Notes under the pieces: model-generated
What the model was told of the DNA's origin: nothing
Database searches by the model: none
Seen by the model: the letters and a program-made list of their open reading frames with translations, nothing else
Translations under genes and position numbers: made by a program
Source of the DNA: Chryseobacterium sp. ERMR1:04
GTDB taxonomy: Bacteria; Bacteroidota; Bacteroidia; Flavobacteriales; Weeksellaceae
Reading direction: 5' to 3'
Length of the DNA stretch: 64,000 nt
NCBI RefSeq assembly: GCF_001297705.1
Contig: NZ_LIRF01000003.1
Coordinates: forward strand, 992,001-1,056,000
Part shown: positions 17,533-25,618 of the stretch, piece by piece
Numbering within the stretch: the first letter of the stretch is position 1
Layout: each line of letters begins with the position of its first letter

Positions 17533-18962
17533 CGTATTTTCTTTTGGGTTGATCTGGCTTTCACCGGTTTTTGAGTTTCAGCCTTTTGTGGAGCATCAGG
17601 ATCTTTCTGTCCGGACTTCAAAGACTGTTTCGTATTATTTGTTGCTTCATTTGTTTTACCTTCCGAATTTACCGCAACCTGCGTTTTATGTTCTTCAGAA
17701 GGCTTAGGATTGGCCTTTAATGTTGCAGGGTTATTAAAAGAAAACTCAGTTTTTCCGGTATCTTTGTTAAAAGTTATATATCCTTTATACTCCTGATCTT
17801 TTTTATCAATAAGCCCATCAACATACACGGTCTCACCTGCTTTAAACTTATCATACTGCTTATCATCAAGCTCCTTCCCTCTAAATACCTTAGGAACTTT
17901 TTCATTTTGAGTCTGTTGTACTTTGTGCTGAAGATTATTATCAAATAAAAATTCCACATATCTTTTATCCGCATTAAACTGTACCTCCGCATTAAAAGGT
18001 TTCCCTTTCGTAGAGATCATTCCTTCAAGATACAGAGACTTCCCTTCCATAAGATTCTGCTGCTGCTCATCCGTCAGTTTAATCCCTTTGATCTCCTGAG
18101 GAATTTTGATTTTCTCTGCTTTAAGAGCAATTAGCTCATTGGTTAATCGGTCAATACTGATAATAGAAGGAATTTTTTCGCCACTTTTAAGATTCTCAAG
18201 TTCTACAATCCTCCCCATATTTCCTGTTTTCAGCAGATTACCTTTATCTTCCTGCGTAAATTCATGACCAAAAAAGGGATACTGCAGACTAGGCTCTTTG
18301 CGAATACCATGAATGGCAACCACTACTTGTCCTTCATCATTCTGCTGCAGAGAAAGTCGGGCATCCATTCGTGTAATAGCACTCCCCAGATTAAGGCTTA
18401 TCGAAACCAGATCATTGGTTTTATAGCCTTTGAGTAGAGGTTCCAATATTTTCAGTTTCTCCAGTTTTTCCTGATTCAATCCAAGATTACTCATGGTTTT
18501 CCAATCGATATCTTCTGCTTTGTAGCGGTATTCACTGGCCTCCGGTATGTTGGGTCTATTTTCCATTTTATTCTGTTTTTGTTGTTCGTTAATTTCTTGT
18601 TCTGTGTTAATCTCATACTTTGCTAAGACTCCCTTACTTTCTTCAGAGGAATCTAAAGTTGCTTTCTGTAGTTCATCAGCTGCCTCAATGGCGATAGGAG
18701 CAGGAACTTTAAAGAATGAAAATTGGGTGGGATTTTTAAGCTGGCTTAGAAAATTGGAAAAAAAATTGGAGAAAAAATCTCCGGTTTTATCAATTTTCAT
18801 AAACTGATTCTGATGGTTCTTATCTGGCGAGACAGTTTCCAGTTCTCCATTTTGCCCTATCCCTTTAACCGCTTCAATTTTCATTTTCTTCTTATTGAAA
18901 ACCAATACAATATCAGAAAGCTGATCAGCAATTTCAGGTGCAGATGATTCTGGTTCATTCAT
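17529..18962 (-). CDS. DUF3945/DUF4099 mobile-element protein
   Basis: A 477-aa protein. The first 60 residues resemble a DUF4099-like start (IVLVFNKKKMKIEAVKGIG). Residues about 150-260 hold the conserved YRYKAEDIDWKTMSNLGL segment and GHEFTQEDKGNLLKTGNMGR. Two repeated DUF3945 units follow (IKLTDEQQQNLMEGKSLYLE and FRGKELDDKQYDKFKAGET), then a Lys/Gln-rich disordered tail. This family sits directly upstream of topB in many Bacteroidota conjugative transposons (compare orf3 before exc of CTnDOT), and here it overlaps topB by 4 bp. The molecular role is unknown. Confidence 0.85.
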   Translation of the reverse strand: MNEPESSAPEIADQLSDIVLVFNKKKMKIEAVKGIGQNGELETVSPDKNHQNQFMKIDKTGDFFSNFFSNFLSQLKNPTQFSFFKVPAPIAIEAADELQKATLDSSEESKGVLAKYEINTEQEINEQQKQNKMENRPNIPEASEYRYKAEDIDWKTMSNLGLNQEKLEKLKILEPLLKGYKTNDLVSISLNLGSAITRMDARLSLQQNDEGQVVVAIHGIRKEPSLQYPFFGHEFTQEDKGNLLKTGNMGRIVELENLKSGEKIPSIISIDRLTNELIALKAEKIKIPQEIKGIKLTDEQQQNLMEGKSLYLEGMISTKGKPFNAEVQFNADKRYVEFLFDNNLQHKVQQTQNEKVPKVFRGKELDDKQYDKFKAGETVYVDGLIDKKDQEYKGYITFNKDTGKTEFSFNNPATLKANPKPSEEHKTQVAVNSEGKTNEATNNTKQSLKSGQKDPDAPQKAETQKPVKARSTQKKIR

Positions 18963-19055
18963 AACAGATGATTTTATAATTTGATCCTAAGCTAATACCC
19001 AGAAAACCTTATCTCATCGACTCGTCTTTGCCTGGCACGATTAGTCTATTTTTGT

Positions 19056-19352
19056 CTATACTTTTTCCACCGATCTGGAAAACCCCTGTCTGATAAACTG
19101 ATGAACATCAGATAATTTGTAATATAATTTACCACTAATCGTGTAATATGGAAGTTTACCTGAAGAGCGATAACGCTGAAGAGAACGACTGCTAATTTTC
19201 AATAGTTGCAGTACATCCTGATTATCTAAGAGTTCTTCACCATCAATCGTTTGATGCGGATCTTTAAATCCCTTGATATCCTCTCCAAGAATATCAAAAC
19301 GTTTCATAATACGTTCCATCCATCCTAGAAACTCCACTCTGTCTATGTTCAT
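19056..19352 (-). CDS. Excisionase-like HTH protein (Xis2-type)
   Basis: A 98-aa protein with a MerR/HTH_17 winged helix: LLDNQDVLQLLKISSRSLQR, YRSSGKLPYYTISGKLYYK and LSDVHQFIRQGF. Small DNA-bending proteins of this type serve as recombination directionality factors (Xis2c/Xis2d) in CTnDOT-like elements. Its start overlaps the stop of the 193-aa gene by 4 bp, so it belongs to the same operon. Which of Xis2c or Xis2d it corresponds to cannot be told by eye. Confidence 0.8.
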   Translation of the reverse strand: MNIDRVEFLGWMERIMKRFDILGEDIKGFKDPHQTIDGEELLDNQDVLQLLKISSRSLQRYRSSGKLPYYTISGKLYYKLSDVHQFIRQGFSRSVEKV

Positions 19353-19930
19353 AATAAGTTATTTTTAGGAGTAACCTTTACAAGAACAATCTGTTGATCC
19401 TCATCTTTTAATTTCATAATCCAACATCTGGCAGCAGCCCGCCAGCTTTTCATTTTCCCCGCATGATGATCCAATTTCCAGTCCTGAGATTGATAGTGAG
19501 TATAAAATGCTTCAGCCTCCTCCACCTTCAAATCCCTTTCTAAAAAATAGAGTGTAACCTCTGAAACTTGAGGAATCAAAAAGATATTCTCTTTGTAAAC
19601 TTTAGTTTCAACAATCTCTTGCCTCGAATCGAAATGATCAGGATCTACCATGGTAACAGAACTACCTTTACAGGAATTATAGCTTGGTTCGTACATGATA
19701 TACCCGTATTGATTCAACTCTTTGATGCATTTATGATACGTTGCAATAGAGCTAATTTTACTCTCCTTCATTATTTTTTTCCTTGAAATAGAAATAGGAT
19801 TATCAAATCTATTCCAGGTCCAGAATTGAAACAGAGAAACATACATGCTGATATGCGCCGGATGTATCCGATCATCTTCAATAATTCTTTCAAAAAAAAG
19901 AATGATATTTTTATCTTCCATCTTTTCCAT
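19349..19930 (-). CDS. Winged-helix replication-initiator-like protein of a conjugative element
   Basis: A 193-aa protein. Residues 5-95 look like a DnaD/replication-initiator winged helix: HISMYVSLFQFWTWNRFDNP, ISISRKKIMKESKISSIATY and HKCIKELNQYGYIMYEPSYN. The C-terminus contains a helical motif ending in an Arg/Ala-rich WRAAARCWIMKL. Homologous small genes lie between excisionase-like genes in Bacteroidota integrative elements. It overlaps both neighbours (20 bp with the upstream HTH gene, 4 bp with the downstream one). The exact function is unknown. The start could be M1 or M4. Confidence 0.65.
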   Translation of the reverse strand: MEKMEDKNIILFFERIIEDDRIHPAHISMYVSLFQFWTWNRFDNPISISRKKIMKESKISSIATYHKCIKELNQYGYIMYEPSYNSCKGSSVTMVDPDHFDSRQEIVETKVYKENIFLIPQVSEVTLYFLERDLKVEEAEAFYTHYQSQDWKLDHHAGKMKSWRAAARCWIMKLKDEDQQIVLVKVTPKNNLL

Positions 19931-20210
19931 GAGTATTGATTACCGGTGAACGTTTGAAATCCGTCATTAATTTCTGGATGTCTTTATAATTATAATACAG
20001 CATCCCTCCTACTTTACTGTAGGATAAAGTTCCGTTGATCCTCATATTCTGTAAAGTTCCGGAAGAGACATGAAGCAGTTCTTTGACCTCGGAGGTCCGA
20101 AGCCATAATTTTTGTTCTGATGTGTTACCCTGAAGTAGCTTTTCCATGCTTTCCAGCAATTCAGTTTTAAACTCCTGAAGGTCTTCTTTTGTGATAATAG
20201 ATATTGCCAT
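19911..20210 (-). CDS. Excisionase-like HTH protein (Xis2-type)
   Basis: A 99-aa protein. Residues 1-35 are a helical lead (FKTELLESMEKLLQG). Residues 37-90 are a MerR/HTH_17 domain, LWLRTSEVKELLHVSSGTLQ, NMRINGTLSYSKVGGMLYYN and YKDIQKLMTDF. It is the second small HTH protein in the block and the first gene of the operon that ends with topB. Its upstream region holds an inverted repeat that could bind RteC. By position it matches xis2c of CTnDOT, but the assignment is by order only. Confidence 0.8.
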   Translation of the reverse strand: MAISIITKEDLQEFKTELLESMEKLLQGNTSEQKLWLRTSEVKELLHVSSGTLQNMRINGTLSYSKVGGMLYYNYKDIQKLMTDFKRSPVINTHGKDGR

Positions 20211-20263
20211 AATTTCAAAATTGTTTGATATGACAAATTTTGATTATCCCACAAAATTTCTTT

Positions 20264-20285
20264 CGGTAGCTTTTCGGTACTACCG
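20264..20285. promoter_or_regulatory. Inverted repeat, candidate RteC operator
   Basis: CGGTAG (20264-20269) and CTACCG (20280-20285) form an inverted repeat separated by 10 bp, and the right part also contains CGGTACTACCG. It lies 54 bp upstream of the first excisionase-like gene. In CTnDOT, RteC activates the xis2c promoter from inverted half-sites at a similar place, so this is a reasonable candidate. Confidence 0.4.
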
Positions 20286-20379
20286 TACGATTGTCAGATA
20301 CTGCCTATGGATAAAGACGTCTATAATAAATACTTATTCGTTCGTATTGCCTTTTAGGAAGAAAACAGAGCATGTCATT

Positions 20380-21225
20380 CTATTCATCACTGCTCAGAAA
20401 CAGCTGATTGAGATGGTCATTGAGCATCGTTAGAAATTTAGTACGGTTATTTTTTCGGCTCTTAATTTCCCCTATTGTTTTATAAGGATTTCCTAAATCC
20501 AGTTCAAACAACTTTTCAGTCGCTTTAATAACCTCACTAAATTCAATATTTCCTCCGTTGAAACAGTTGGTCTGATGAAGAGCATATAACAGTTCCACCA
20601 ATGAAACTTTAGATGCCGACCATGACAAAGGAAATTTCGCAATTGTATTGAGCGGAAGCTTTCCAATAGCATTGATCCTTTCTAATATATATTCTTCAAG
20701 TATTTCGTTGGCCATAATCTGGGAGATCATCCCATCATGAGAAGTGGTAAAATATTCATCAAAATTATAAAGATTAGAAGATAATTCCATGGTCAGGTCA
20801 TAGGATCCACGGACAAAATATTTGTGATCCAGATAGGTGGCATTGCGATGGTAATAAATATAAAAATCCTTATGTTCTGAGTGATACCGTTTAAGTTTTA
20901 AAAGTTCATTTTCATAATACTTTCGAAGTTCTTTCCTTCCTGCAGAGGGTTGTGAGGTCTCAATACTGAGTATTTTTGAGTAATAGATAAATTTTGAAAG
21001 AAATAAAGGCTTTATACTTTTGAAAAAATAAACTTCTTCTGCTATGCTTTCAAAGATAAGATCTGTAACGACAGATTTTATTTCCCGAATTGCTTCATCA
21101 ATTTTGATCAGTGCTTTTTCAGAAATATGAATCACATGTTCTGTTTCTTCTGAAATAAGAGTCAATTCTTTATTTAAATCTTCCCAAAGCTTTTCAATTT
21201 TTCTAAAAAATGTTTTTGTAACCAT
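20380..21225 (-). CDS. rteC: RteC-like regulator of a conjugative element
   Basis: A 281-aa all-helical protein matching the RteC family: an N-terminal helical region (KTFFRKIEKLWEDLNKEL), FFKSIKPLFLSKFIYYSKI, YYENELLKLKRYHSEHKDFY, YYHRNATYLDHKYFVRG, and a C-terminal winged-helix part, FPLSWSASKVSLVELLYALH, ending with the GEIKSRKNNRTKFL block. RteC binds upstream of the xis2c-xis2d-orf3-exc operon and activates excision genes in CTnDOT. Here it lies just upstream of the matching gene set on the same strand, with 169 bp between. rteA and rteB (two-component genes) are not present. Confidence 0.88.
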   Translation of the reverse strand: MVTKTFFRKIEKLWEDLNKELTLISEETEHVIHISEKALIKIDEAIREIKSVVTDLIFESIAEEVYFFKSIKPLFLSKFIYYSKILSIETSQPSAGRKELRKYYENELLKLKRYHSEHKDFYIYYHRNATYLDHKYFVRGSYDLTMELSSNLYNFDEYFTTSHDGMISQIMANEILEEYILERINAIGKLPLNTIAKFPLSWSASKVSLVELLYALHQTNCFNGGNIEFSEVIKATEKLFELDLGNPYKTIGEIKSRKNNRTKFLTMLNDHLNQLFLSSDE

Positions 21226-21272
21226 ACCTTTTTCAGGAAAATTTACAAAAAACCATATTAATCAACTGAATT

Positions 21273-22982
21273 TCAGCTATTATCTACTTCTTCTTTCCTT
21301 TTACGAATAAAATCTTTAGGTCGCATTCCATTAAATTCAAAAAACAGATCAGAAAAACTTTGGCGGGTCGAGATCCCACATTCTTCAGCCAATGCTTCAA
21401 TAGTATAATTTAGATATTTCTTATGAGAGTAGAGGAGTACGGTAATATAATGAATTCGCATTTCTCCAATATATCGGTTAAAATTGATGCCTTTCGTTTC
21501 ATTGATAAACGTAGAAAGGTAATAGGTATTTGTTTTTAGTTTCAATGCCAGTTTTCTCTGAGTCAGTCCTTTCTGAATGAACTCATTATTTTTTTCAAAA
21601 GCATGTAATTTCTCAGTGAGATCCTTGATAACCTCAACACTTAAAATCATTTTCTTGGATACGGAAACAGGAATAATATATTTTTCCTTACCCTTTTCAG
21701 CGCTATTGGCAGCGTTAAATTTTTCCTGCAGCAATTTGTATTTGATTGTACTATTCCGCTCTTTACGATAATGCAGTATAAAAAGAAGTAAAAAAATAAA
21801 AGTTAATACGGAAAAAGTAATCGTTAACAGCGCTCTGTTATAATTCGTCTGTAATAAATATTTTTTTTCATCCAATAGAGACTGCCGATCATATTCTTTA
21901 TGTATTTTAGAAGAAAGATAGGTAAAGTCTTTAGAGATCAAACTATCAGCTTTTAACAACTGATTGGTATAATAAAGCTGTTTACCAAGATCCTTTTTTT
22001 TCTTATAGTAATTGATCAAATATTCATAATTACTTCTGATTCTAGGCACTACAAAATGATGTATGTTAAAAATAGAATCTACTTTCTGAAAACTGCGGAT
22101 TGATTTTTCCGTATCATATTTCAGATAACATTTCCCCAGATAAAAGTAGATAATAGATACCCATTCAAAATCACCCGTCTTAATGATCTCAGGCAATGAC
22201 TGATGAAAATCTACAATAGCTCCTTCATAATTATCCTGATAAAACTTTAAAATCCCTTTCGATTTAAAAAAATAACTTTTCTCAAGCAAAAAATCTTTAC
22301 TGTCACCAATATTTGAGAGGGCTACGGTAACAATACTGTCTGCCTTACTATTTTGCTGTAAGTTTCCATAGCAAATGGTAATCTGGTGTAAACTATTCAG
22401 ATATCCTCTCTGATGATCATACAGTATATTAGGATGTAGCTTATCTTTTGTCTTCCGTTCAAAAAATGCAATACATTCATTAAAATGCTCTATTGCTTCT
22501 TCATAATATCCCAAGTAACTTTTCACTACCCCCAAATGGTAAATCACTTTATATTTAAGGTATTCATTCTTTGTATTTTTTGAATATCGATAAGCTTTTA
22601 CATATTGGTCTAGAGCAGGTTTAAATTTTTTAAAACTGAAATAATACACAATACCCTTCCCTAAATAAGCATACGTTATTAAATCATTATCCTTAGAACG
22701 TAAAGCAGCATAAATAGTACTGTCTGCATAGGCCAATTTCATATACTCTGACGGATTGTAAAGAACAGCATCTCTGTATCCCTGTACTAGCTGTGGAAAA
22801 TCCGCCTCTTTTTTTGCTTTTTTAATATACTCATTGATGTACGGAATCGCCCGAACATCATTTCTTATTAAATTCTCATAGTTTTTTCTGATATCTGCAT
22901 ATTCATTTTTTTCACCTGCATACAAGTAATAAGATGATAATAAAATAAAGCTAGCGATGAACATACTTTTGACGATAGTCAT
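21273..22982 (-). CDS. Membrane TPR regulator with C-terminal AraC HTH
   Basis: A 569-aa protein. It has an N-terminal signal segment (MFIASFILLSSYYLYAG), tetratricopeptide-like helices from about 30 to 370, a transmembrane helix near 380-400 (LLTITFSVLTFIFLLLFIL) and a cytoplasmic AraC-type domain at 470-569 (KLALKLKTNTYYLSTFINET, GINFNRYIGEMRIHY, LAEECGISTRQSFSDLFFEF and NGMRPKDFIRKRK). This is a periplasm-to-cytoplasm one-protein sensor architecture common in Bacteroidota. It diverges over 276 bp from the lipoprotein/MauE/DUF6520 operon, its likeliest target. The signal is unknown. Confidence 0.88.
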   Translation of the reverse strand: MTIVKSMFIASFILLSSYYLYAGEKNEYADIRKNYENLIRNDVRAIPYINEYIKKAKKEADFPQLVQGYRDAVLYNPSEYMKLAYADSTIYAALRSKDNDLITYAYLGKGIVYYFSFKKFKPALDQYVKAYRYSKNTKNEYLKYKVIYHLGVVKSYLGYYEEAIEHFNECIAFFERKTKDKLHPNILYDHQRGYLNSLHQITICYGNLQQNSKADSIVTVALSNIGDSKDFLLEKSYFFKSKGILKFYQDNYEGAIVDFHQSLPEIIKTGDFEWVSIIYFYLGKCYLKYDTEKSIRSFQKVDSIFNIHHFVVPRIRSNYEYLINYYKKKKDLGKQLYYTNQLLKADSLISKDFTYLSSKIHKEYDRQSLLDEKKYLLQTNYNRALLTITFSVLTFIFLLLFILHYRKERNSTIKYKLLQEKFNAANSAEKGKEKYIIPVSVSKKMILSVEVIKDLTEKLHAFEKNNEFIQKGLTQRKLALKLKTNTYYLSTFINETKGINFNRYIGEMRIHYITVLLYSHKKYLNYTIEALAEECGISTRQSFSDLFFEFNGMRPKDFIRKRKEEVDNS

Positions 22983-23197
22983 AATGGTATTTTTGGGAAA
23001 TGGATCATTCCAAAATTAAACAAATTAGACTAAAAAACACTGAATTACAATAAGTTATTCACTAAATCAAGATATATCCCTGCGGATTCCTATTAATAAA
23101 CATTTAATACTGTAAGGATCTGTCAAAATTTAAAAATCATGACGTATGAATTTTTAAACAATGCCTATAAACACTTTTTCAGGGGCTTTTAGTCCAA

Positions 23198-23205
23198 TAT
23201 CTTTG
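23198..23205 (+). promoter_or_regulatory. Promoter -7 box of the lipoprotein-MauE-DUF6520 operon
   Basis: TATCTTTG matches TAnnTTTG exactly and lies 53 bp before the lipoprotein ATG. A T-rich stretch about 19 bp upstream (CACTTTTTC) may act as the -33 element. Confidence 0.5.
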
Positions 23206-23258
23206 ACTCAGGAATTCCAATAAAAACTCGGCCGAGATAACCTTAAAAATCAATTACC

Positions 23259-23498
23259 ATGAAAAAGTTTATCTCAATAACAACCCTTTTATTATGCACA
23301 TCATCTCTCTCTTCTTGCAGAGAGTCAGATGAAACAATTACAGCTTCTGAAACTCCAATTTTGACAATCAAACAGGAAACAAAAAACGAAGGTGAAAACT
23401 TAAAAAATGGAGACTCTTTAAAGATTCCAGACAGTAACGAAATTGATCCACCCATAAAAGACGGACAGGATTGGAAGCTTACATCAGATACCAAATGA
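23259..23498 (+). CDS. Small putative lipoprotein
   Basis: A 79-aa protein starting MKKFISITTLLLCTSSLSSC, with a lipobox-like SLSSC around residue 20, so Cys20 would be lipidated. The mature part is acidic and low in complexity (ESDETITASETP, IPDSNEIDPPIKDGQDW). No enzymatic motif is present. Its stop overlaps the next start (ATGA at 23495-23498). It heads a four-gene operon divergent from a membrane AraC regulator. The function is unknown. Confidence 0.7.
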   Translation: MKKFISITTLLLCTSSLSSCRESDETITASETPILTIKQETKNEGENLKNGDSLKIPDSNEIDPPIKDGQDWKLTSDTK

Positions 23499-23686
23499 CA
23501 AGCAAAACTGAGCCACTGAACCGTTGTACAAAATCAATCATCCGTACAACAGGAACGTCCTGCCCTATCAGTGGAATTTGGGAAAGCACAGGTAATTTCA
23601 GAACCACCTGCCCTGTTGCAAAGGGTAGTCAAATGCCTAAGTACTTTGGAAAAATAATCCAATGGAAACTCATACAGATCGGCTGA
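23495..23686 (+). CDS. Small conserved protein with SGIWES motif
   Basis: I place the start at ATG 23495 (MTSKTEPLNRCTK), which overlaps the lipoprotein stop by 4 bp, giving 63 aa; an earlier in-frame ATG at 23471 is less likely. The body has TCPISGIWES, TTCPVAKGSQMPKYFG and a hydrophobic end WKLIQIG. From memory, similar short proteins with TSGIW...P.AKG patterns occur in flavobacteria, but I know no function. It has no signal peptide, so it is probably cytoplasmic. Three Cys are present. Confidence 0.6.
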   Translation: MTSKTEPLNRCTKSIIRTTGTSCPISGIWESTGNFRTTCPVAKGSQMPKYFGKIIQWKLIQIG

Positions 23687-23707
23687 TAACAGTATAAAAT
23701 TATTATC

Positions 23708-25219
23708 ATGAAAAATTTAATTCTTAAGATCCCCAACATCACATCCTATTTCTTCATCCTTTTATTCTGTTATGCAGCCATAAGTAAAATAATGGATTTT
23801 GAAAACTTTCAGGTCCAGATTGCACAGTCCCCATTACTGAGTACATATGCGGGATTGATATCTTACAGCACAATTATTATAGAATTAATCATCGTTATAG
23901 CGTTGTCTTTTTCAAGAACAAGACTTCTAGGATTGTATGCTTCACTTTTTCTCATGGCAGCTTTTACCATTTATATCTATCTAATATTGAATTACAGTGA
24001 TTTCATTCCCTGTTCTTGTGGTGGAATACTACAAAACATGAACTGGACACAACATTTAACTTTTAATATTATTTGTACAATAGTATTAATAGTGGCAATC
24101 ACTTTATCGGAGCGTAAAAGAAGTATGAGAACCTCAAGATTGATTTCCAACATAAGTTTACTACTTATTCTAAGTTCAGGGACTGTTGTTTATTTATTTT
24201 TGACTTCAGAGCATATGATAAAAAAGGAGAATAATTTTACGCGGAGATTTATTCCTACGGCAGTAATGGAATCCAAAGCTTTGCCACTAAGTACTGATTC
24301 CTATTATCTTGCAGGCATTGAAAATGAGAAAATATATTTGGGAGATTCCAAAGCCCCTCTCATTCTTACAAGCGTAGATACAACCTTAATCAGAGCTTCA
24401 GCACGTAAGCTCACCCTTGACAATACCCATTATCAATTTAGAAATGTACAATTACAAGTTCAAAAAACCTACTATTATTTGTATGATGGCACCGTTCCCG
24501 TCATTTATCGCGGGCGTATCAAAGATTCTATAGCTAAAACAATAAGTTATAATGAGGTATATTTTAATCAATTTATACCTTTAGACTCAACCCAATTTGC
24601 TTTTAGAACCATCGCTACTAAAAATAAACAATTCATACTGGCAGGTCTGAAACTTGAAAAGAGTCATCAATCAGTCGTCAATCTGTATACCTCTATTTTA
24701 AAGAAACAGAAAGATGGTATTTTTGATTCAGATGGAAAATTGCTTTACGACCGAAAAAAATCCAATCTTATCTATATTCACAGCTACCGAAATCAAATTA
24801 TAGTTATGAACAATGATTTCAAAGTACAGCACCAACTTCATACAATAGATACAACCACCATTGCTCGGGTTAAAATCCGGAAACTTACAAACGGTAGTTA
24901 TAAAATGGTAGCTCCTCCATTAAAAGTAAATAAAAGTTCCACAGTGTACGGAGGTATTTTATTTAATCAATCCAATTTAATTGGCAAACATGAATCTCCA
25001 CAGACATGGAAAAGAGCTTCCATTATTGACATTTATCGTACAGACAAGCAAGAATACTTGGGTAGTTTTTATATCTACAACAGAAATGACGTCAGCATTT
25101 CAAATATGATGATTAGTGGTAGCTCCTTATATGTAATTATTGGAAATGAATTAATTAAATATAAATTAAACAAAAAAATAACTGATAGCTACAGTACAGG
25201 GAAAGCCGAAAACCTGTAA
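23708..25219 (+). CDS. MauE/DoxX-like membrane protein with large extracytoplasmic domain
   Basis: A 503-aa protein. The first 170 residues contain about four membrane helices typical of the MauE/DoxX redox-associated family: ILLFCYAAISKIMDFENFQV, IELIIVIALSFSRTRLLGLY, FLMAAFTIYIYLIL and the short Cys motif FIPCSCGGIL. A fifth helix near 150-165 (LLLILSSGTVVYLF) leads into about 330 residues of beta-rich, propeller-like sequence with no family I can name. MauE is required for disulfide handling in methylamine dehydrogenase maturation. Here the next gene is a small Cys-containing exported peptide, suggesting a redox partner; this is inference. Confidence 0.75.
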   Translation: MKNLILKIPNITSYFFILLFCYAAISKIMDFENFQVQIAQSPLLSTYAGLISYSTIIIELIIVIALSFSRTRLLGLYASLFLMAAFTIYIYLILNYSDFIPCSCGGILQNMNWTQHLTFNIICTIVLIVAITLSERKRSMRTSRLISNISLLLILSSGTVVYLFLTSEHMIKKENNFTRRFIPTAVMESKALPLSTDSYYLAGIENEKIYLGDSKAPLILTSVDTTLIRASARKLTLDNTHYQFRNVQLQVQKTYYYLYDGTVPVIYRGRIKDSIAKTISYNEVYFNQFIPLDSTQFAFRTIATKNKQFILAGLKLEKSHQSVVNLYTSILKKQKDGIFDSDGKLLYDRKKSNLIYIHSYRNQIIVMNNDFKVQHQLHTIDTTTIARVKIRKLTNGSYKMVAPPLKVNKSSTVYGGILFNQSNLIGKHESPQTWKRASIIDIYRTDKQEYLGSFYIYNRNDVSISNMMISGSSLYVIIGNELIKYKLNKKITDSYSTGKAENL

Positions 25220-25253
25220 AAAAGAGTAGGCACTTATTACAAATTCTTTTATT

Positions 25254-25517
25254 ATGAAAAATCTAATTATTCCTGCTATCCTATTAATCATAGGAACAGG
25301 ATCTGCTTTGGCCACTAAAACAGCAGACAACAAGAAGGCCGTATTGGTATCCGGTTATCACATCAACCAACAAACTGGTTTATGTGAAATTACTGACCAA
25401 AAATGTAACACTGTCGGAGTCGATTTATGTTTTTGGTCGGAAGATGGGACTACCCAGTTAAGGAACCAACCCATCAGTCCAACGATGTGTGGAACTCCAC
25501 TATTTAAAGTAGAGTAA
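25254..25517 (+). CDS. DUF6520-family exported Cys-containing peptide
   Basis: An 87-aa protein. The signal peptide MKNLIIPAILLIIGTGSALA is followed by a mature part of about 65 aa with four Cys (GLCEIT, QKCNT, DLCFW and TMCGT). This matches the DUF6520 pattern common in Chryseobacterium: the ATKTA start, SGYHIN and a C-terminal CGTPLFKVE. Four cysteines would allow two disulfides. It is 34 bp downstream of the MauE-like gene and ends at a strong terminator, closing the operon. A secreted or periplasmic location is predicted; the role is unknown. Confidence 0.82.
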   Translation: MKNLIIPAILLIIGTGSALATKTADNKKAVLVSGYHINQQTGLCEITDQKCNTVGVDLCFWSEDGTTQLRNQPISPTMCGTPLFKVE

Positions 25518-25524
25518 TAAAAAG

Positions 25525-25554
25525 GAAGGATGCTCAATAGCATCCTTCTTTATT
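25525..25554 (+). terminator. Operon terminator after DUF6520 gene
   Basis: A perfect 9-bp stem GAAGGATGC/GCATCCTTC (25525-25548) followed by TTTATTTG, 8 bp after the stop. The right arm and following bases (CATCCTTCTTTATTTG) recur at 36466, next to the S9 peptidase remnant. Confidence 0.85.
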
Positions 25555-25605
25555 TGTTGCTCATCCACAACATATCTTTTTATCTTTCTGAAAATAATCA
25601 TACGT
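25549..25605 (-). pseudogene. Third, shortest S9 peptidase 3'-end remnant
   Basis: On the minus strand DYFQKDKKI matches the last codons of the S9 peptidase remnants at 27583-27767 and 36470-36840 (GDYFLKDKKILRG). It is cut just before the iclR pseudogene. This suggests that the DUF6520 gene and an S9 peptidase gene once converged here. Confidence 0.4.
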
Positions 25606-25618
25606 ATTGAATCGTATT

